DNA from: Cutibacterium acnes
GTDB taxonomy: Bacteria; Actinomycetota; Actinomycetes; Propionibacteriales; Propionibacteriaceae
Length of the DNA: 64,000 nt
Direction of reading: 5' to 3'
Assembly: GCF_003030305.1 (NCBI RefSeq)
Contig: NZ_CP023676.1
Location: 1,364,001 to 1,428,000 of the forward strand
Part shown: in pieces, positions 16,974 to 24,711 of the stretch
Layout of the letters: each line of letters begins with the position of its first letter
How positions within the stretch are numbered: position 1 is the stretch's first letter
Position numbers and translations under genes: made by a program
Notes under the pieces: generated by a model
Databases searched by the model: none
What the model saw: only the letters and a program-made list of their open reading frames with translations
What the model was told of the DNA's origin: nothing

Positions 16974-17885
16974 CTCTCAATGCACTATTAATGGCAACCT
17001 GGTCTTGAGATATCCGATCTATGACTCGGACCACTTTTTCATTGAGTAAGACAGTTTCTAGTATGTTTACTACGAATAAGGAAAACTTTCTTCAATTTTA
17101 CCTTAGGGAAAGATATCTCATAGTTCCGCATCACGACTATTGAAATTTGCAGATCGACCGACTTCTATAACCGATAAATTATGGGCGACTACAGCGATGT
17201 CTGTCGAGGCACCAACGATGACTCTCGACAGCCCTGGACCTGCACTATCTCTTTTTTGGGGGGCGCGGGATGGAACCCATCGCATTGGCAATGCCTGACA
17301 GATCATGCTCTTCCGATCCTTGTCCATACTTAACTGATGACCGCAGAAGCACAGATGCGGTAGGCATGGGCGGTGTCCGGATCATCCCCCCTTGGGAGCC
17401 AAGAGACCGTCGTTGATCACTACGTCGAACAAGGCCTGCAGGATAGGTTTACAAAACCGATCCGCCGCTACCACCAGTTCCGACACAAGCTTACGTACCA
17501 TTGTTGATGCCATATCGCTCCTTCACAGAAGCGTTCCGGGGGGCTCGCAGACGGCATTGGCACCTTGGCACCGATGTCCGTGAATCCACAACGGAACCTG
17601 AAACTGCCCCACACGGTCTGATGCTCCGACTTTCGTCAGCTTCCCCAGATCATCCGGGGCATCAATCCATTACCAGATTGACACTTAGCACTGTACCCTC
17701 ACCAAGACCACACCAGCATCGAGGACGGCGGGAGAGAGGCGAACCCGCCACCACACGATGCACAAATACAAAAATACATAGGCATCATGATGCTCTTGGG
17801 CATCTCGCATACCCCCGTACGGTGCCCAAACTCAATCCCTACGCAAAGCTCGCAGGCCTAAGTCTGCCCATCAAAATCATGGCTT
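16974..17885. other. Junction region between the NRPS cluster and the replication module
   Basis: About 900 bp with no gene that I recognise. A 43-codon minus-strand frame at 17382-17513 has a good AAGGAG and starts MASTMVRKLVSELVVAADRF, but it has no family resemblance and ends abruptly. A T6-G6 run lies near 17251-17262. The mixture of short broken frames suggests decayed insertion-sequence or plasmid DNA at the edge of the cluster. Confidence 0.4.
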
Positions 17886-18683
17886 TCACCAAACATCGAT
17901 TTCTACACCGACTAGCCGACCCCTATCGGCGACATTGCCATACTGCTGACCCGCCTGGTCCTCTAGCCACGACAACGCATCCCGGAACATCCGCACGTCT
18001 TCCAAAGCGAAACCGCAGTCGTAGCCGCCCTTATCCCCCAACCGCACCATCTGGAGCTCCCGACGGCCACCTTCATCGACTTCGATCCATAGTTTCGCGT
18101 GCATCCGCTGGCCGCGGCCTTCTGACAGGATCTCGGTGAGCAGATCGGAGGCTTGTCCTCGCGCATCCTCGTTGTCGCGAGGGAATTGGAGTGTGTGGGA
18201 AGAACGGTGGTGGGGCAAGTTTGTGACCTCGTGACGCAGCAGGTTGCGCTTGCGCATCTGCCGTTCGAGGCGCTCGGGCTGACTCGTTGACGGGGTTGTG
18301 CCGTGGCGGCGTTTCCTCGGCAGGGTTTCAATGTGTTCCTCGCCCAGCACCTCCTCGTCGGACTGTTGTGGTGCGCGGCTTCGTCTCGGGTGCAGGAGTT
18401 CGGCATCCGGTTCGGTGGGACGGTGAGATGGTTTTCCGCGCTTACCGCGTACCTTCGCGGTCCGGCCTTTGCGATCATGCCGACGCCGCGGCGGGGTAAC
18501 CTCCTCGCCCCGCTCCAACTGTGTTAACGCCTCGACCAGGTTGGTGCCAGGCTTAAGCCCTTTTAGCACGAACCGCACCAGGCGGGGGTCTCGGCCGATT
18601 CGTCGGGCAATCTCGGCTTGGCTCCACCCTTCGGCTAACAGGGTGCGCACCAGGTCCTGAGCCCGATTGTCACGCTCAGTCAC
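17886..18683 (-). CDS. HTH protein resembling telomere terminal proteins (Tpg-like), tentative
   Basis: 265 residues starting with GTG, overlapping the stop of the polymerase-like gene by 8 nt. The N-terminus is a helix-turn-helix (WSQAEIARRIGRDPRLVRFV). A long basic, probably disordered linker (about 65-165) follows, then a C-terminal domain that closes with a strand (GRLVGVEIDVW). Streptomyces terminal protein Tpg has the same order: HTH, basic linker and a C-terminal domain ending in a short strand motif. Tpg is likewise encoded directly downstream of a replication-associated gene (tap). Pairing with a family-B polymerase-like gene makes a priming role attractive. The resemblance is weak and by eye. 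A plain DNA-binding replication or partition protein is the alternative. Confidence 0.45.
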   Translation of the reverse strand: MTERDNRAQDLVRTLLAEGWSQAEIARRIGRDPRLVRFVLKGLKPGTNLVEALTQLERGEEVTPPRRRHDRKGRTAKVRGKRGKPSHRPTEPDAELLHPRRSRAPQQSDEEVLGEEHIETLPRKRRHGTTPSTSQPERLERQMRKRNLLRHEVTNLPHHRSSHTLQFPRDNEDARGQASDLLTEILSEGRGQRMHAKLWIEVDEGGRRELQMVRLGDKGGYDCGFALEDVRMFRDALSWLEDQAGQQYGNVADRGRLVGVEIDVW

Positions 18684-20382
18684 TGGTCGCCTCCTCGGGG
18701 AGTCCTACTTGCTCGGCCTGCTCTGATAGAGCAGCCCGCTCCGATCCGGTCTGAGGCGCTTCCAAAGGGCCCGGCAAGACACCTTTGACACGCAGCCGCC
18801 CGTCCTTGCCGTCATCGCCGCCCCCCTGGGCCACAGGGAGCGCCCAGGGGGGCACGTTGCTGGTGTAGATGGCGTCGCCGTGGATAGCCAGCACGGTGCG
18901 GGAGTTCATGCGTAGTGCTCCTCCCTTGGTTGTGGCGTTTTTTCCGGTGGTGGGGTCGGCGATGGGTGTGTTGAGGGTGCGTACGCGGGACAGGGCCCAG
19001 ATGCGGGCGGCGATTTCGGGGTGCCAGGTGTCGGGGTCGGGGCGGCGGCGGGCGGTTTGGTATTGGTAGGCGATGGTGTCACCGGTTTTGTTGCGGATGA
19101 CGTCGAAGCCTTCGATGTCGGAGGGGATGTCGTCGGCGTCGTAGACGACGGTGGTGGTGACGGGGTTGGAGGCCGACATTTGGCCGATGGTCACGCGCAG
19201 CATGTTTTTCAACGCGGAGGTGAGGATTGTCGTGGCGGTGGGGTTTTTGTCTGCCCAGCGTTTCTCGGCGATGTCGATCATGTCTTGGATGGTTTTGACC
19301 CATCCTCGGATGGGATCGACTTTGGTCAGTTTGATCCCTTCGAGGAACTCGATGGGCTGGGTGATGGGCCCATCTGGTCCGGCTTCGGTGTCCCAGCCTT
19401 CGTCGATGGCTAGTTTCAGTTCGGCGGTATCGACCCATGTTTCGTGGGTGGTGCCGGGCACGTTGGGCCAAAACCATCCTGCTCGTCCTTTGGTGCGTTT
19501 GACCGGTAGTAGGCCGATGTCGTCCCACCAGGATGGCACGGTGAAGCGGATGTGGTAGCGGGCCGGGTGCCAGGGGTTGTTGGTGAACAGGTCGCGGGCT
19601 TCGGTGGCGCTGAGCAGAGTGGCGGGTGCGGCACCGATCTCTCCGGTCACTGATCCGGCATACATGAATCGGCCGTCGATGTACACGAAGTTAGGGATAG
19701 GGCCGGCAGGCACGGTGGGGCGCCAGCCCTTTTCGCGGTCCTCGGGGTTGCCGTCGTCGACGCATAGTTCGTAGCGGTGCTGAGGGGAGGTGTGTTGGAT
19801 GAGTGCGCCCAGTTCGGGGTCCATCGGCTCCATGCGATAGGACTCGGGGGTCCGTAGCTTCCAGAGGTTGATTCCTTCTGCTCCGGGGCGGTCCATGAGG
19901 GCCCAGTCGCGGTCGATTCTGGTGGCGATGATGTGGGTTAATTCGCGCCATGCCCAGCGGGCCTGGATTGGGGTGAGGGTCTGGCCAGGGAACCATTCAT
20001 CAGCGACCAGAATGTCGAGGTTGCGGTCGGTTTCTTTGTGGGTGAACCGGCCTCGGGCGGGCCGCCCGGACAGCATGAACAGGCCCCGCACGTGCCAGTC
20101 CTGGTTGAACTCGCGGGTGTGAGCGGGGGTGTCAGGCAGCAGCCAGGATTGAGGCTGGTCGGGGATGTTACCGCAGACGATCAGGCGTCGGGCGTTGTGG
20201 TGTAGCGCGGTTGTTAGCAGGTCTGACAGGGTCGCGTGCTTGGTGCGTCGTCCCCCCAGCACTGGCAGGATCTCGTTTCCGGCCGCGTCGACTCCCCGGG
20301 CGGTGTCGATGTCTAGCCACACTGTTTCGGGGTCGGGGGGCCGATGTGGGGCGGGACGGCGCTGCTCCTGGTCGTCTCTCAT
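18676..20382 (-). CDS. Divergent family-B DNA polymerase-like protein
   Basis: 568 residues. The central and C-terminal parts follow the protein-primed PolB palm. A motif A-like stretch has Asp236 (FVYIDGRFMYAG). The beta-rich segment YHIRFTVPSWWDDIGLLPVK is followed by ELKLAIDEGW and FLEGI, as in many PolBs. A motif B-like K-x7-G (Lys392, KNMLRVTIG) follows, then a helix EIAARIWALSRVRTL. A motif C-like HGDAIYTS (Asp503) keeps only the second Asp of the usual DTD, and KGVLPGPL closes the palm. The N-terminal 200 residues may be an eroded exonuclease (VWLDIDTARG). A strong AAAGGAGG precedes the ATG, which overlaps the upstream stop by 4 nt. It probably replicates the element; activity is uncertain. 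Confidence 0.6.
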   Translation of the reverse strand: MRDDQEQRRPAPHRPPDPETVWLDIDTARGVDAAGNEILPVLGGRRTKHATLSDLLTTALHHNARRLIVCGNIPDQPQSWLLPDTPAHTREFNQDWHVRGLFMLSGRPARGRFTHKETDRNLDILVADEWFPGQTLTPIQARWAWRELTHIIATRIDRDWALMDRPGAEGINLWKLRTPESYRMEPMDPELGALIQHTSPQHRYELCVDDGNPEDREKGWRPTVPAGPIPNFVYIDGRFMYAGSVTGEIGAAPATLLSATEARDLFTNNPWHPARYHIRFTVPSWWDDIGLLPVKRTKGRAGWFWPNVPGTTHETWVDTAELKLAIDEGWDTEAGPDGPITQPIEFLEGIKLTKVDPIRGWVKTIQDMIDIAEKRWADKNPTATTILTSALKNMLRVTIGQMSASNPVTTTVVYDADDIPSDIEGFDVIRNKTGDTIAYQYQTARRRPDPDTWHPEIAARIWALSRVRTLNTPIADPTTGKNATTKGGALRMNSRTVLAIHGDAIYTSNVPPWALPVAQGGGDDGKDGRLRVKGVLPGPLEAPQTGSERAALSEQAEQVGLPEEATSD

Positions 20383-20900
20383 GGTTTCCTCCTTTGGGCC
20401 AGGGAGCGGCCGGCGTCGAGGGCGTTCATGCGCTCGCGTTGTTCTTCGCGTAGTTGGTAGACCCGGCCTCGTGACACTCCTGCTGCCTCGGCGATGGTGG
20501 TGGCCGGCAGGTGGCCGATGGCGGCAGCGTCGGCAAGGACGTCACGCCAGGCCAGGTCAATGGTTCCCAGCTGGGCTAGAGCTTCGTCGCGGCGGCGGGT
20601 GGCATCAGCCACTACGGAGGCCCACCCTGTGGGGTGGATGGTCTTGACGACGATTCGGTTGTGGCGGATGGGGCCCCATGCATCAGCGGGGACTTGCCAG
20701 CCGTGATTGGCGGCGGACTCGGTGATCTTGAGGCGTCGCTCAGGTGCGCGGGTGCGGGCAGTGACGTCGGTGTTCCAGGTCTGGACTGGTACCCACGTCC
20801 CCTCTCGGATGCGTTCGATGACGCACGTGGTGACCTCGTCGGTGACTGTGATGACCAGACGATAATCTTTCCCGTCTGGGGTGGTTCGGTAGCTGGGCAT
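20379..20900 (-). CDS. HTH regulator at the head of the replication operon
   Basis: 173 residues. The N-terminal half is beta-rich (DYRLVITVTDEVTTCVIERI). A helical middle leads into a C-terminal helix-turn-helix (ATTIAEAAGVSRGRVYQLRE). The plan matches the proteins at 23079-23576 and, more loosely, 33-446. It is the first gene of a three-gene operon with the polymerase-like and Tpg-like genes (4-nt and 8-nt overlaps). The nested palindrome at 20918-20954 sits 18 bp before its start, a good place for an autoregulatory operator or an origin-associated site. Its function is probably control of the operon or of copy number; no named family was recognised. Confidence 0.6.
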   Translation of the reverse strand: MPSYRTTPDGKDYRLVITVTDEVTTCVIERIREGTWVPVQTWNTDVTARTRAPERRLKITESAANHGWQVPADAWGPIRHNRIVVKTIHPTGWASVVADATRRRDEALAQLGTIDLAWRDVLADAAAIGHLPATTIAEAAGVSRGRVYQLREEQRERMNALDAGRSLAQRRKP

Positions 20901-20917
20901 GTCACCCTCCCCTATCT

Positions 20918-20954
20918 GTCAAATGAGCTAGACACAGTGTCTATTTAATTTGAC
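20918..20954. promoter_or_regulatory. Nested 37-bp palindrome in front of the replication operon
   Basis: Two sets of perfect 7-bp arms share one centre at 20936: the outer pair is GTCAAAT / ATTTGAC and the inner pair is TAGACAC / GTGTCTA, with a single A in the middle. Partial copies (GTCAA, TAGACG) follow at 20960-20976. It lies between the GNAT-like gene and the first gene of the replication operon. An operator for the HTH protein downstream, or part of a replication origin, is likely. Confidence 0.6.
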
Positions 20955-20969
20955 GCAAAGTCAAGTGTG

Positions 20970-21530
20970 CTAGACGCCTTTGTGTGGATCCGCCCGCCCA
21001 GACAGGCACTCACGTCTCATGACCCGCCGCGACGTCTTAACGAAACCAAACCGCTTATAGAACCGCTCCGCAGCGGGCCCGGAGGGCTTCAGTTCGAGGG
21101 TGAGACCGTGCTCGTCGGCCCATTGGCAGACTTGTGTGAGGATCTGTGAGCCGTGGCCTTGAGTGTGGGGGACGGCGTGGACGCACATGAGCATGGGGCC
21201 GTGGCGGCGCGCTGGCGGGGCCACGTAGGCTCCGCCATGCCAGTCCGGTGTGGTCTGCCAGCTTCGCCATGTCGCGGTACGCCAGTGGTGGGCTTCGAGG
21301 GCCACCATGATCACCGCGACGACGACGAGCGTTGCGGCCCCGATCATGGCCAGCTCACCCTGACCAGGCCAGTTCCCGCAGATGATCCAGTCTCTTAACG
21401 CCCAGATGATCGCGGCTTCCACGCCTGCTGCGATCGGGATGAGCAAGGCAGAACGAAGGTGTCCTGCCATGATCTCGGTGATCTCGCTGCGATGCCATGA
21501 CAAGGAGAATTCCCACGACTCTTGAATCAT
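20970..21530 (-). CDS. Membrane-anchored GNAT-like acetyltransferase
   Basis: About 186 residues from the ATG at 21530, which overlaps the stop of the upstream gene by 4 nt. A longer frame to 21569 is open but less likely. The N-terminal half has two hydrophobic segments (LLIPIAAGVEAAIIWALRDW and LAMIGAATLVVVAVIMVAL). The C-terminal half is a partial GNAT fold: a strand MLMCVHAVP, then the acetyl-CoA loop HTQGHGSQILTQVCQWADEH, and the closing motif GPAAERFYKRFGFVKT. The canonical Q-x-x-G-x-G/A is present as Q-G-H-G-S. It probably acetylates a small molecule or protein at the membrane. It belongs to the plasmid-like module; the substrate is unknown. Confidence 0.6.
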   Translation of the reverse strand: MIQESWEFSLSWHRSEITEIMAGHLRSALLIPIAAGVEAAIIWALRDWIICGNWPGQGELAMIGAATLVVVAVIMVALEAHHWRTATWRSWQTTPDWHGGAYVAPPARRHGPMLMCVHAVPHTQGHGSQILTQVCQWADEHGLTLELKPSGPAAERFYKRFGFVKTSRRVMRRECLSGRADPHKGV

Positions 21531-21904
21531 GCTGATGTGTGAACGGCTTCTTCGGCTTCGCCCTGCCATAGTTTCTCCAAACGACGCTCAGCCAGCTCGT
21601 CGGGACACGGCGACAGCCTGCCGCACTCGGAGCAGACCCCGAAGTGGCGCGAGAGAGTGATGACCGGCTCGTCGGGAGCATGAACCGACTCGATGCCCGG
21701 GTGCTGCTCATCGGTGAGTCCCGAAGCGTGGCTGATCTCGATCAGACGGAGGTGGACCATGCCGTCGTAGCTGTCGGCTCTCTCGACATGGAACGGGTAG
21801 GAGCCGTCCGCGGTGTGGCCTGCAACCAGGTCCCCGATCTTCAACTGGCTGGCGGTCATGGTTCGCACCGGCGGCAGCGGGGTCCGGGTCGCGTTGATCC
21901 TCAT
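21527..21904 (-). CDS. Small protein with a C-terminal zinc-finger-like motif
   Basis: 125 residues from the ATG at 21904, supported by AAGGAGAG 5 nt upstream; the long upstream frame lacks support. The N-terminus (VRTMTASQLKIGDLVAGHTA) and a middle beta region look like a small barrel. Near the C-terminus is a CxxC-x5-C motif in VCSECGRLSPCPDELAERRL, a possible zinc-binding site together with a nearby His in SRHFG. The family is not recognised; such small proteins are common on actinobacterial plasmids and phages. The gene is the first of a pair with the GNAT-like gene, and the perfect palindrome at 22014-22047 lies in its divergent promoter region. Confidence 0.5.
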   Translation of the reverse strand: MRINATRTPLPPVRTMTASQLKIGDLVAGHTADGSYPFHVERADSYDGMVHLRLIEISHASGLTDEQHPGIESVHAPDEPVITLSRHFGVCSECGRLSPCPDELAERRLEKLWQGEAEEAVHTSA

Positions 21905-22013
21905 GGTCTCTCCTTGCTTCTGCGCCTTCATAGATGAAGGTGCCACAGCCGGGGTTGATGTGCGGAACCACAGCCACTTTTTCAATAAATCCATCACCAC
22001 GGTCTCACCCCTT

Positions 22014-22047
22014 CCCAAATGTGTAAACCATGATTTACACATTTGGG
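22014..22047. promoter_or_regulatory. Perfect 14-bp inverted repeat in a divergent promoter
   Basis: Arms CCCAAATGTGTAAA and TTTACACATTTGGG are perfect complements with a 6-nt spacer (ccatga). The site lies 110 bp from the start of the minus-strand gene at 21904 and 3 bp before the start of the plus-strand gene at 22050. It looks like a dimeric regulator site controlling both directions, and it may occlude ribosome binding for the plus-strand gene. Confidence 0.65.
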
Positions 22048-22049
22048 GC

Positions 22050-22418
22050 ATGATCGAACCCACAACCATCTCCACCACGCCCCGCGTGGCCATCATCTCC
22101 CCCAGCGGGCCAGCACGGTTCTGGGGCGAGCCTCCCAGCATCGCACTGCGCCGACACGGCCGGTCCCCCATGAGGTCCCTTCCTTCCGGGGCCCTGCTGC
22201 TGGTGTGGGACGTCACCGTTTTGACCGGGCCCACTCTCGGCCACCGCGTGCGTCCTCTCAGTAAGGACGCCGAGCTGACTGCCCGGCGCTGGCTCGACCA
22301 GGTCGCCGACAACCCCGGCTTCCTCGACACCCTTATCGAGGCCGCCCGCATCACCGATGGATGGCATCACGCGACGCCTCCGCACATTCAGGCCCCTTAC
22401 CGGACCCTTCATCAGTGA
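22050..22418 (+). CDS. Hypothetical accessory protein
   Basis: 122 residues, starting at the ATG just behind the palindrome and with only GGGG as a possible ribosome binding site. The sequence begins with a strand-rich stretch (TPRVAIISPSGPARFWGEPP) and ends in a helix (AELTARRWLDQVADNPGFLD). No family was recognised. It is followed after 16 bp by the HTH protein gene, so 22050-23576 is probably one plus-strand operon of three genes, diverging from the zinc-finger and GNAT pair. Confidence 0.45.
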   Translation: MIEPTTISTTPRVAIISPSGPARFWGEPPSIALRRHGRSPMRSLPSGALLLVWDVTVLTGPTLGHRVRPLSKDAELTARRWLDQVADNPGFLDTLIEAARITDGWHHATPPHIQAPYRTLHQ

Positions 22419-22434
22419 ACGGAGGTACAACGAC

Positions 22435-23016
22435 ATGACCAGCGACATTGACATTGACCGGACCCACAAACCCGACGACCGCGCCGAGGCTCCTCTTTAC
22501 CGGTCCTGGGCCAGGAGACTCGTGCACGTCTCCGGGATGCCCTGGCGTATCGTCGCCGCCTTGGCCGGGGTCTCCCCCACCTCCATGCACCGGCTTCTAT
22601 TCGGCCGCAACGGTCGACCCGTGGAATGGATCGGCATCAATGATGCTCGCGCCCTGATGGATATCGGCATCGATGATCTCGCCTCAGCGTCCACCGACCG
22701 TATCCCGGCCCGCGAATCCCGCGAGCTGTTGGTAGCCCTGCACACCCTCGGCTGGACCGATGAGCATCTAAGCCGCTGGCTGACCAGTTCCGACCTCGAC
22801 CTGGCCACCACCCCCAAGGCCCTCTACGTCACCCGGCTATCCGCCGCCCGCATCCAGGCCACCTACGACATGCTCATCAGCCAGCCCGTCCGCCGCTGCG
22901 GCCACCCCCGCACCCCGCCTATCTCGTCCCAGACTCCGGTTACCTCGCCCCAGCCCGGGCCCGAGGATGCCGAAACGTTCCAGCCCGCCCTGTTCGAGCT
23001 AGCCGACTGCGCATGA
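22435..23016 (+). CDS. Actinobacterial HTH protein
   Basis: 193 residues from the ATG at 22435, preceded by GGAGG; the open frame upstream of this is not needed. A helix-turn-helix near the N-terminus reads MPWRIVAALAGVSPTSMHRL, and a second predicted helical repeat contains LGWTDEHLSRWLTSSD. The C-terminus is Pro-rich. Proteins of this size with an N-terminal HTH, often followed by NRQHLYRL-like signatures, are frequent on actinobacterial plasmids and integrated elements, where they may regulate replication or transfer. Its stop overlaps an in-frame start of the next gene by 4 nt, so coupling is likely. Confidence 0.55.
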   Translation: MTSDIDIDRTHKPDDRAEAPLYRSWARRLVHVSGMPWRIVAALAGVSPTSMHRLLFGRNGRPVEWIGINDARALMDIGIDDLASASTDRIPARESRELLVALHTLGWTDEHLSRWLTSSDLDLATTPKALYVTRLSAARIQATYDMLISQPVRRCGHPRTPPISSQTPVTSPQPGPEDAETFQPALFELADCA

Positions 23017-23078
23017 GACCCCACACAAACATGGTTGAATCGAAGGGCTCAGCCAGCAGCCAGTTACCAGGAGTCCCC

Positions 23079-23576
23079 GTGCGTCTATACCGCGCTGTTC
23101 TTACCCACACCGACATCCAGATCACCGTCCGCATCTGGAGCACCACCGACCACGACTGGACCTGGACTCCCCTCGACACCTGGACCCCCGACCCGACCCC
23201 GACCACACCAGCCCAACTGGCCGACGAACTCCACCGACACGGATGGACCACCCCCGAGGACCCCACCACCCTCACCAAGGTGACTGTGATCCCCGAGAAC
23301 TGGCAGGCCCTCGTCGACCACGCCCTCGCTGCCCGAAACCACCAAGCCAACCAGCTGCGCGTCGCCGAGAACATCCTCACCGACATCCTCGGCGACGCCG
23401 CCGACGCTGGCCTTTCCGTGACCTTCCTCGCCCAGGCTGCCGGATTGTCCCGAGCTGCCTTCTACAAACGCAGCGCTAAGACCATCAACTCTATGAGGCA
23501 CGCCGACCAGCCGCGCGAAGACCCCTCCCAGCTCACCCGAGCCGAGAAAACAGCACTCAGCCTGGGCGACGAGTGA
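23079..23576 (+). CDS. HTH regulator, paralogue of the 20379-20900 protein
   Basis: About 165 residues from the GTG at 23079, which has AGGAG 5 nt upstream. A coupled ATG at 23013 is the alternative start. The N-terminal beta-rich part (VRLYRAVLTHTDIQITVRIW), the VIPENWQALVDHALAAR helix and a C-terminal helix-turn-helix (VTFLAQAAGLSRAAFYKRSA) match, segment by segment, the protein that heads the replication operon. The two are probably diverged paralogues that recognise related sites. It is the last gene of the plus-strand trio that starts at 22050. The DNA target and function are unknown. Confidence 0.55.
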   Translation: MRLYRAVLTHTDIQITVRIWSTTDHDWTWTPLDTWTPDPTPTTPAQLADELHRHGWTTPEDPTTLTKVTVIPENWQALVDHALAARNHQANQLRVAENILTDILGDAADAGLSVTFLAQAAGLSRAAFYKRSAKTINSMRHADQPREDPSQLTRAEKTALSLGDE

Positions 23577-23683
23577 TCCTCACACCTCCTGCGACAGCCC
23601 GGCCGTGGAGCCTTCCCACACGTGTCTAGCCAGCACTGACCGGGAAAACCTATTCGCGGCACCACACCGGGCCCACTCACCAG

Positions 23684-23989
23684 TCACCTACACCCCCGAC
23701 TGCCCCTCGCGAAGACCCAACCAGCGAACCAAGTCCCCAATGCGCCCACCACGATCAGCACACCCACGGCGACCACCAGGTGGGAAGCACTAACCGACCC
23801 CAACAACCCAAGATCAAACAGGCCCTGCCCGGGAACGCCGAGCAGCCCGTGATCGCGAAGCCATGCTCCGAGATGACCGATGATTTTAGGGGCCATCTTC
23901 TTCAGCAGGGCTATCCCTCCGATACCAACAACGATGAAGGCGAGGATTTCTTCGCATCCGTTGTTTCCTTCTCCGGTGGGGCCGTTCAT
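23684..23989 (-). CDS. Small membrane protein
   Basis: 101 residues from the ATG at 23989, which overlaps the stop of the upstream gene by 4 nt. There are two hydrophobic segments (EEILAFIVVGIGGIALLKK near the N-terminus and SHLVVAVGVLIVVGALGTWF near the C-terminus) joined by a linker with helical, amphipathic character. No family was recognised. Small two-helix proteins of this kind occur in plasmid and conjugative-element operons. With its partner gene at 23986-24303 it forms a minus-strand pair at the end of the plasmid-like module. Confidence 0.5.
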   Translation of the reverse strand: MNGPTGEGNNGCEEILAFIVVGIGGIALLKKMAPKIIGHLGAWLRDHGLLGVPGQGLFDLGLLGSVSASHLVVAVGVLIVVGALGTWFAGWVFARGSRGCR

Positions 23990-24303
23990 GCTGCCTTCTC
24001 GGGGTGGACGGCCAGCCAGCCGATGAGGTTGTCGGCGACCTGTCCTGAGGTTTCGATCAGTTCGACCTGTCCGGCCTGCCATGCGCGCGATGCGCCGGCC
24101 AGCAGTGATGCCGGGGCCCCTGCTGCGCGGCTGAGAGAAGCGACTTCAGTCAAGGCGGTGCGTAGCTCCTCGATGGCGCTTTCGATGTACCAGCCGCTGT
24201 CGGTACTGGTCTCGGTGGCGTCGGTGGCGGTGATAAGGGCGTCGGTGAGGTTGTTGACGGCATGGTCGAGATCAGCGATGCTCGGTAAAGCTACGGGAGT
24301 CAC
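23986..24303 (-). CDS. Small helical protein of unknown function
   Basis: About 105 residues from the GTG at 24303, chosen because GGAAGGA lies 8 nt upstream; a GTG at 24333 would extend it by 10 residues. The sequence is mostly alpha-helical (SIADLDHAVNNLTDALITAT, then IEELRTALTEVASLSRAAGA) and looks like a small four-helix protein without cysteines or membrane segments. It is coupled by a 4-nt overlap to the small membrane protein downstream. I cannot name a family; a helical partner for the membrane protein is a guess. Confidence 0.45.
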   Translation of the reverse strand: MTPVALPSIADLDHAVNNLTDALITATDATETSTDSGWYIESAIEELRTALTEVASLSRAAGAPASLLAGASRAWQAGQVELIETSGQVADNLIGWLAVHPEKAA

Positions 24304-24422
24304 GGTGTGTTTTCCTTCCAGGGATGCCTTCACTGGTAAAGGTTCCCTGGGTCCGGCCGATGTGCGGTGATTTAAGAAAGATGCTCCGCATCAAGTCGTT
24401 TGAGTCAGGAAAATTCGGCTAG

Positions 24423-24557
24423 AACGGCACCAAGGTTCGCTCCCACTCGTCCAAACCTGTGGCGGGGCTGCCCCTGTCTGAACGCACATGCGTGTGCACT
24501 GTCTGCGGGATGATCCTGGACCGCGGCATCAACGCCGCGGTCAGCCCCGCTCGCTAG
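24423..24557 (+). mobile_element. C-terminal relic of a TnpB (IS200/IS605 family) gene
   Basis: A 44-codon frame following an in-frame stop reads KPVAGLPLSERTCVCTVCG and then MILDRGINAAVSPAR before a stop. This is the zinc-ribbon tail of TnpB proteins (LSERT-x-C-x-x-CG, then LDRDxNAA). The first cysteine pair of the four-Cys ribbon and the whole RuvC body are missing, and the usual Asp of DRD is Gly. It is a dead fragment of a transposon-associated nuclease. Confidence 0.6.
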
Positions 24558-24574
24558 CCACGATGGGCACAGGA

Positions 24575-24651
24575 GAGCGGCCGAGACCGGGCGCAGCCCC
24601 TCCGACATCATGCGCACCGCCCTCATCGACTACCTCGATGCCGCAAGCTAA
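24575..24651 (+). pseudogene. C-terminal relic of an RHH antitoxin
   Basis: The frame reads AAETGRSPSDIMRTALIDYL and DAAS before a stop. This nearly repeats the C-terminus of the intact antitoxin at 25577-25939 (KTGRKPADIMRSAISAYLDA). No N-terminal part is present. It is a leftover of a second toxin-antitoxin module next to the TnpB relic. Confidence 0.45.
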
Positions 24652-24711
24652 CATCACCTCACATGCACGCGCTACAAGGAAGTCATGCAGGCGACAGCAT
24701 GAATCACGATC

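Noticed and set aside
17245-17265. T6-G6 run as a phase-variation tract
   Set aside because: No supported gene spans it, so there is nothing whose expression it could switch.
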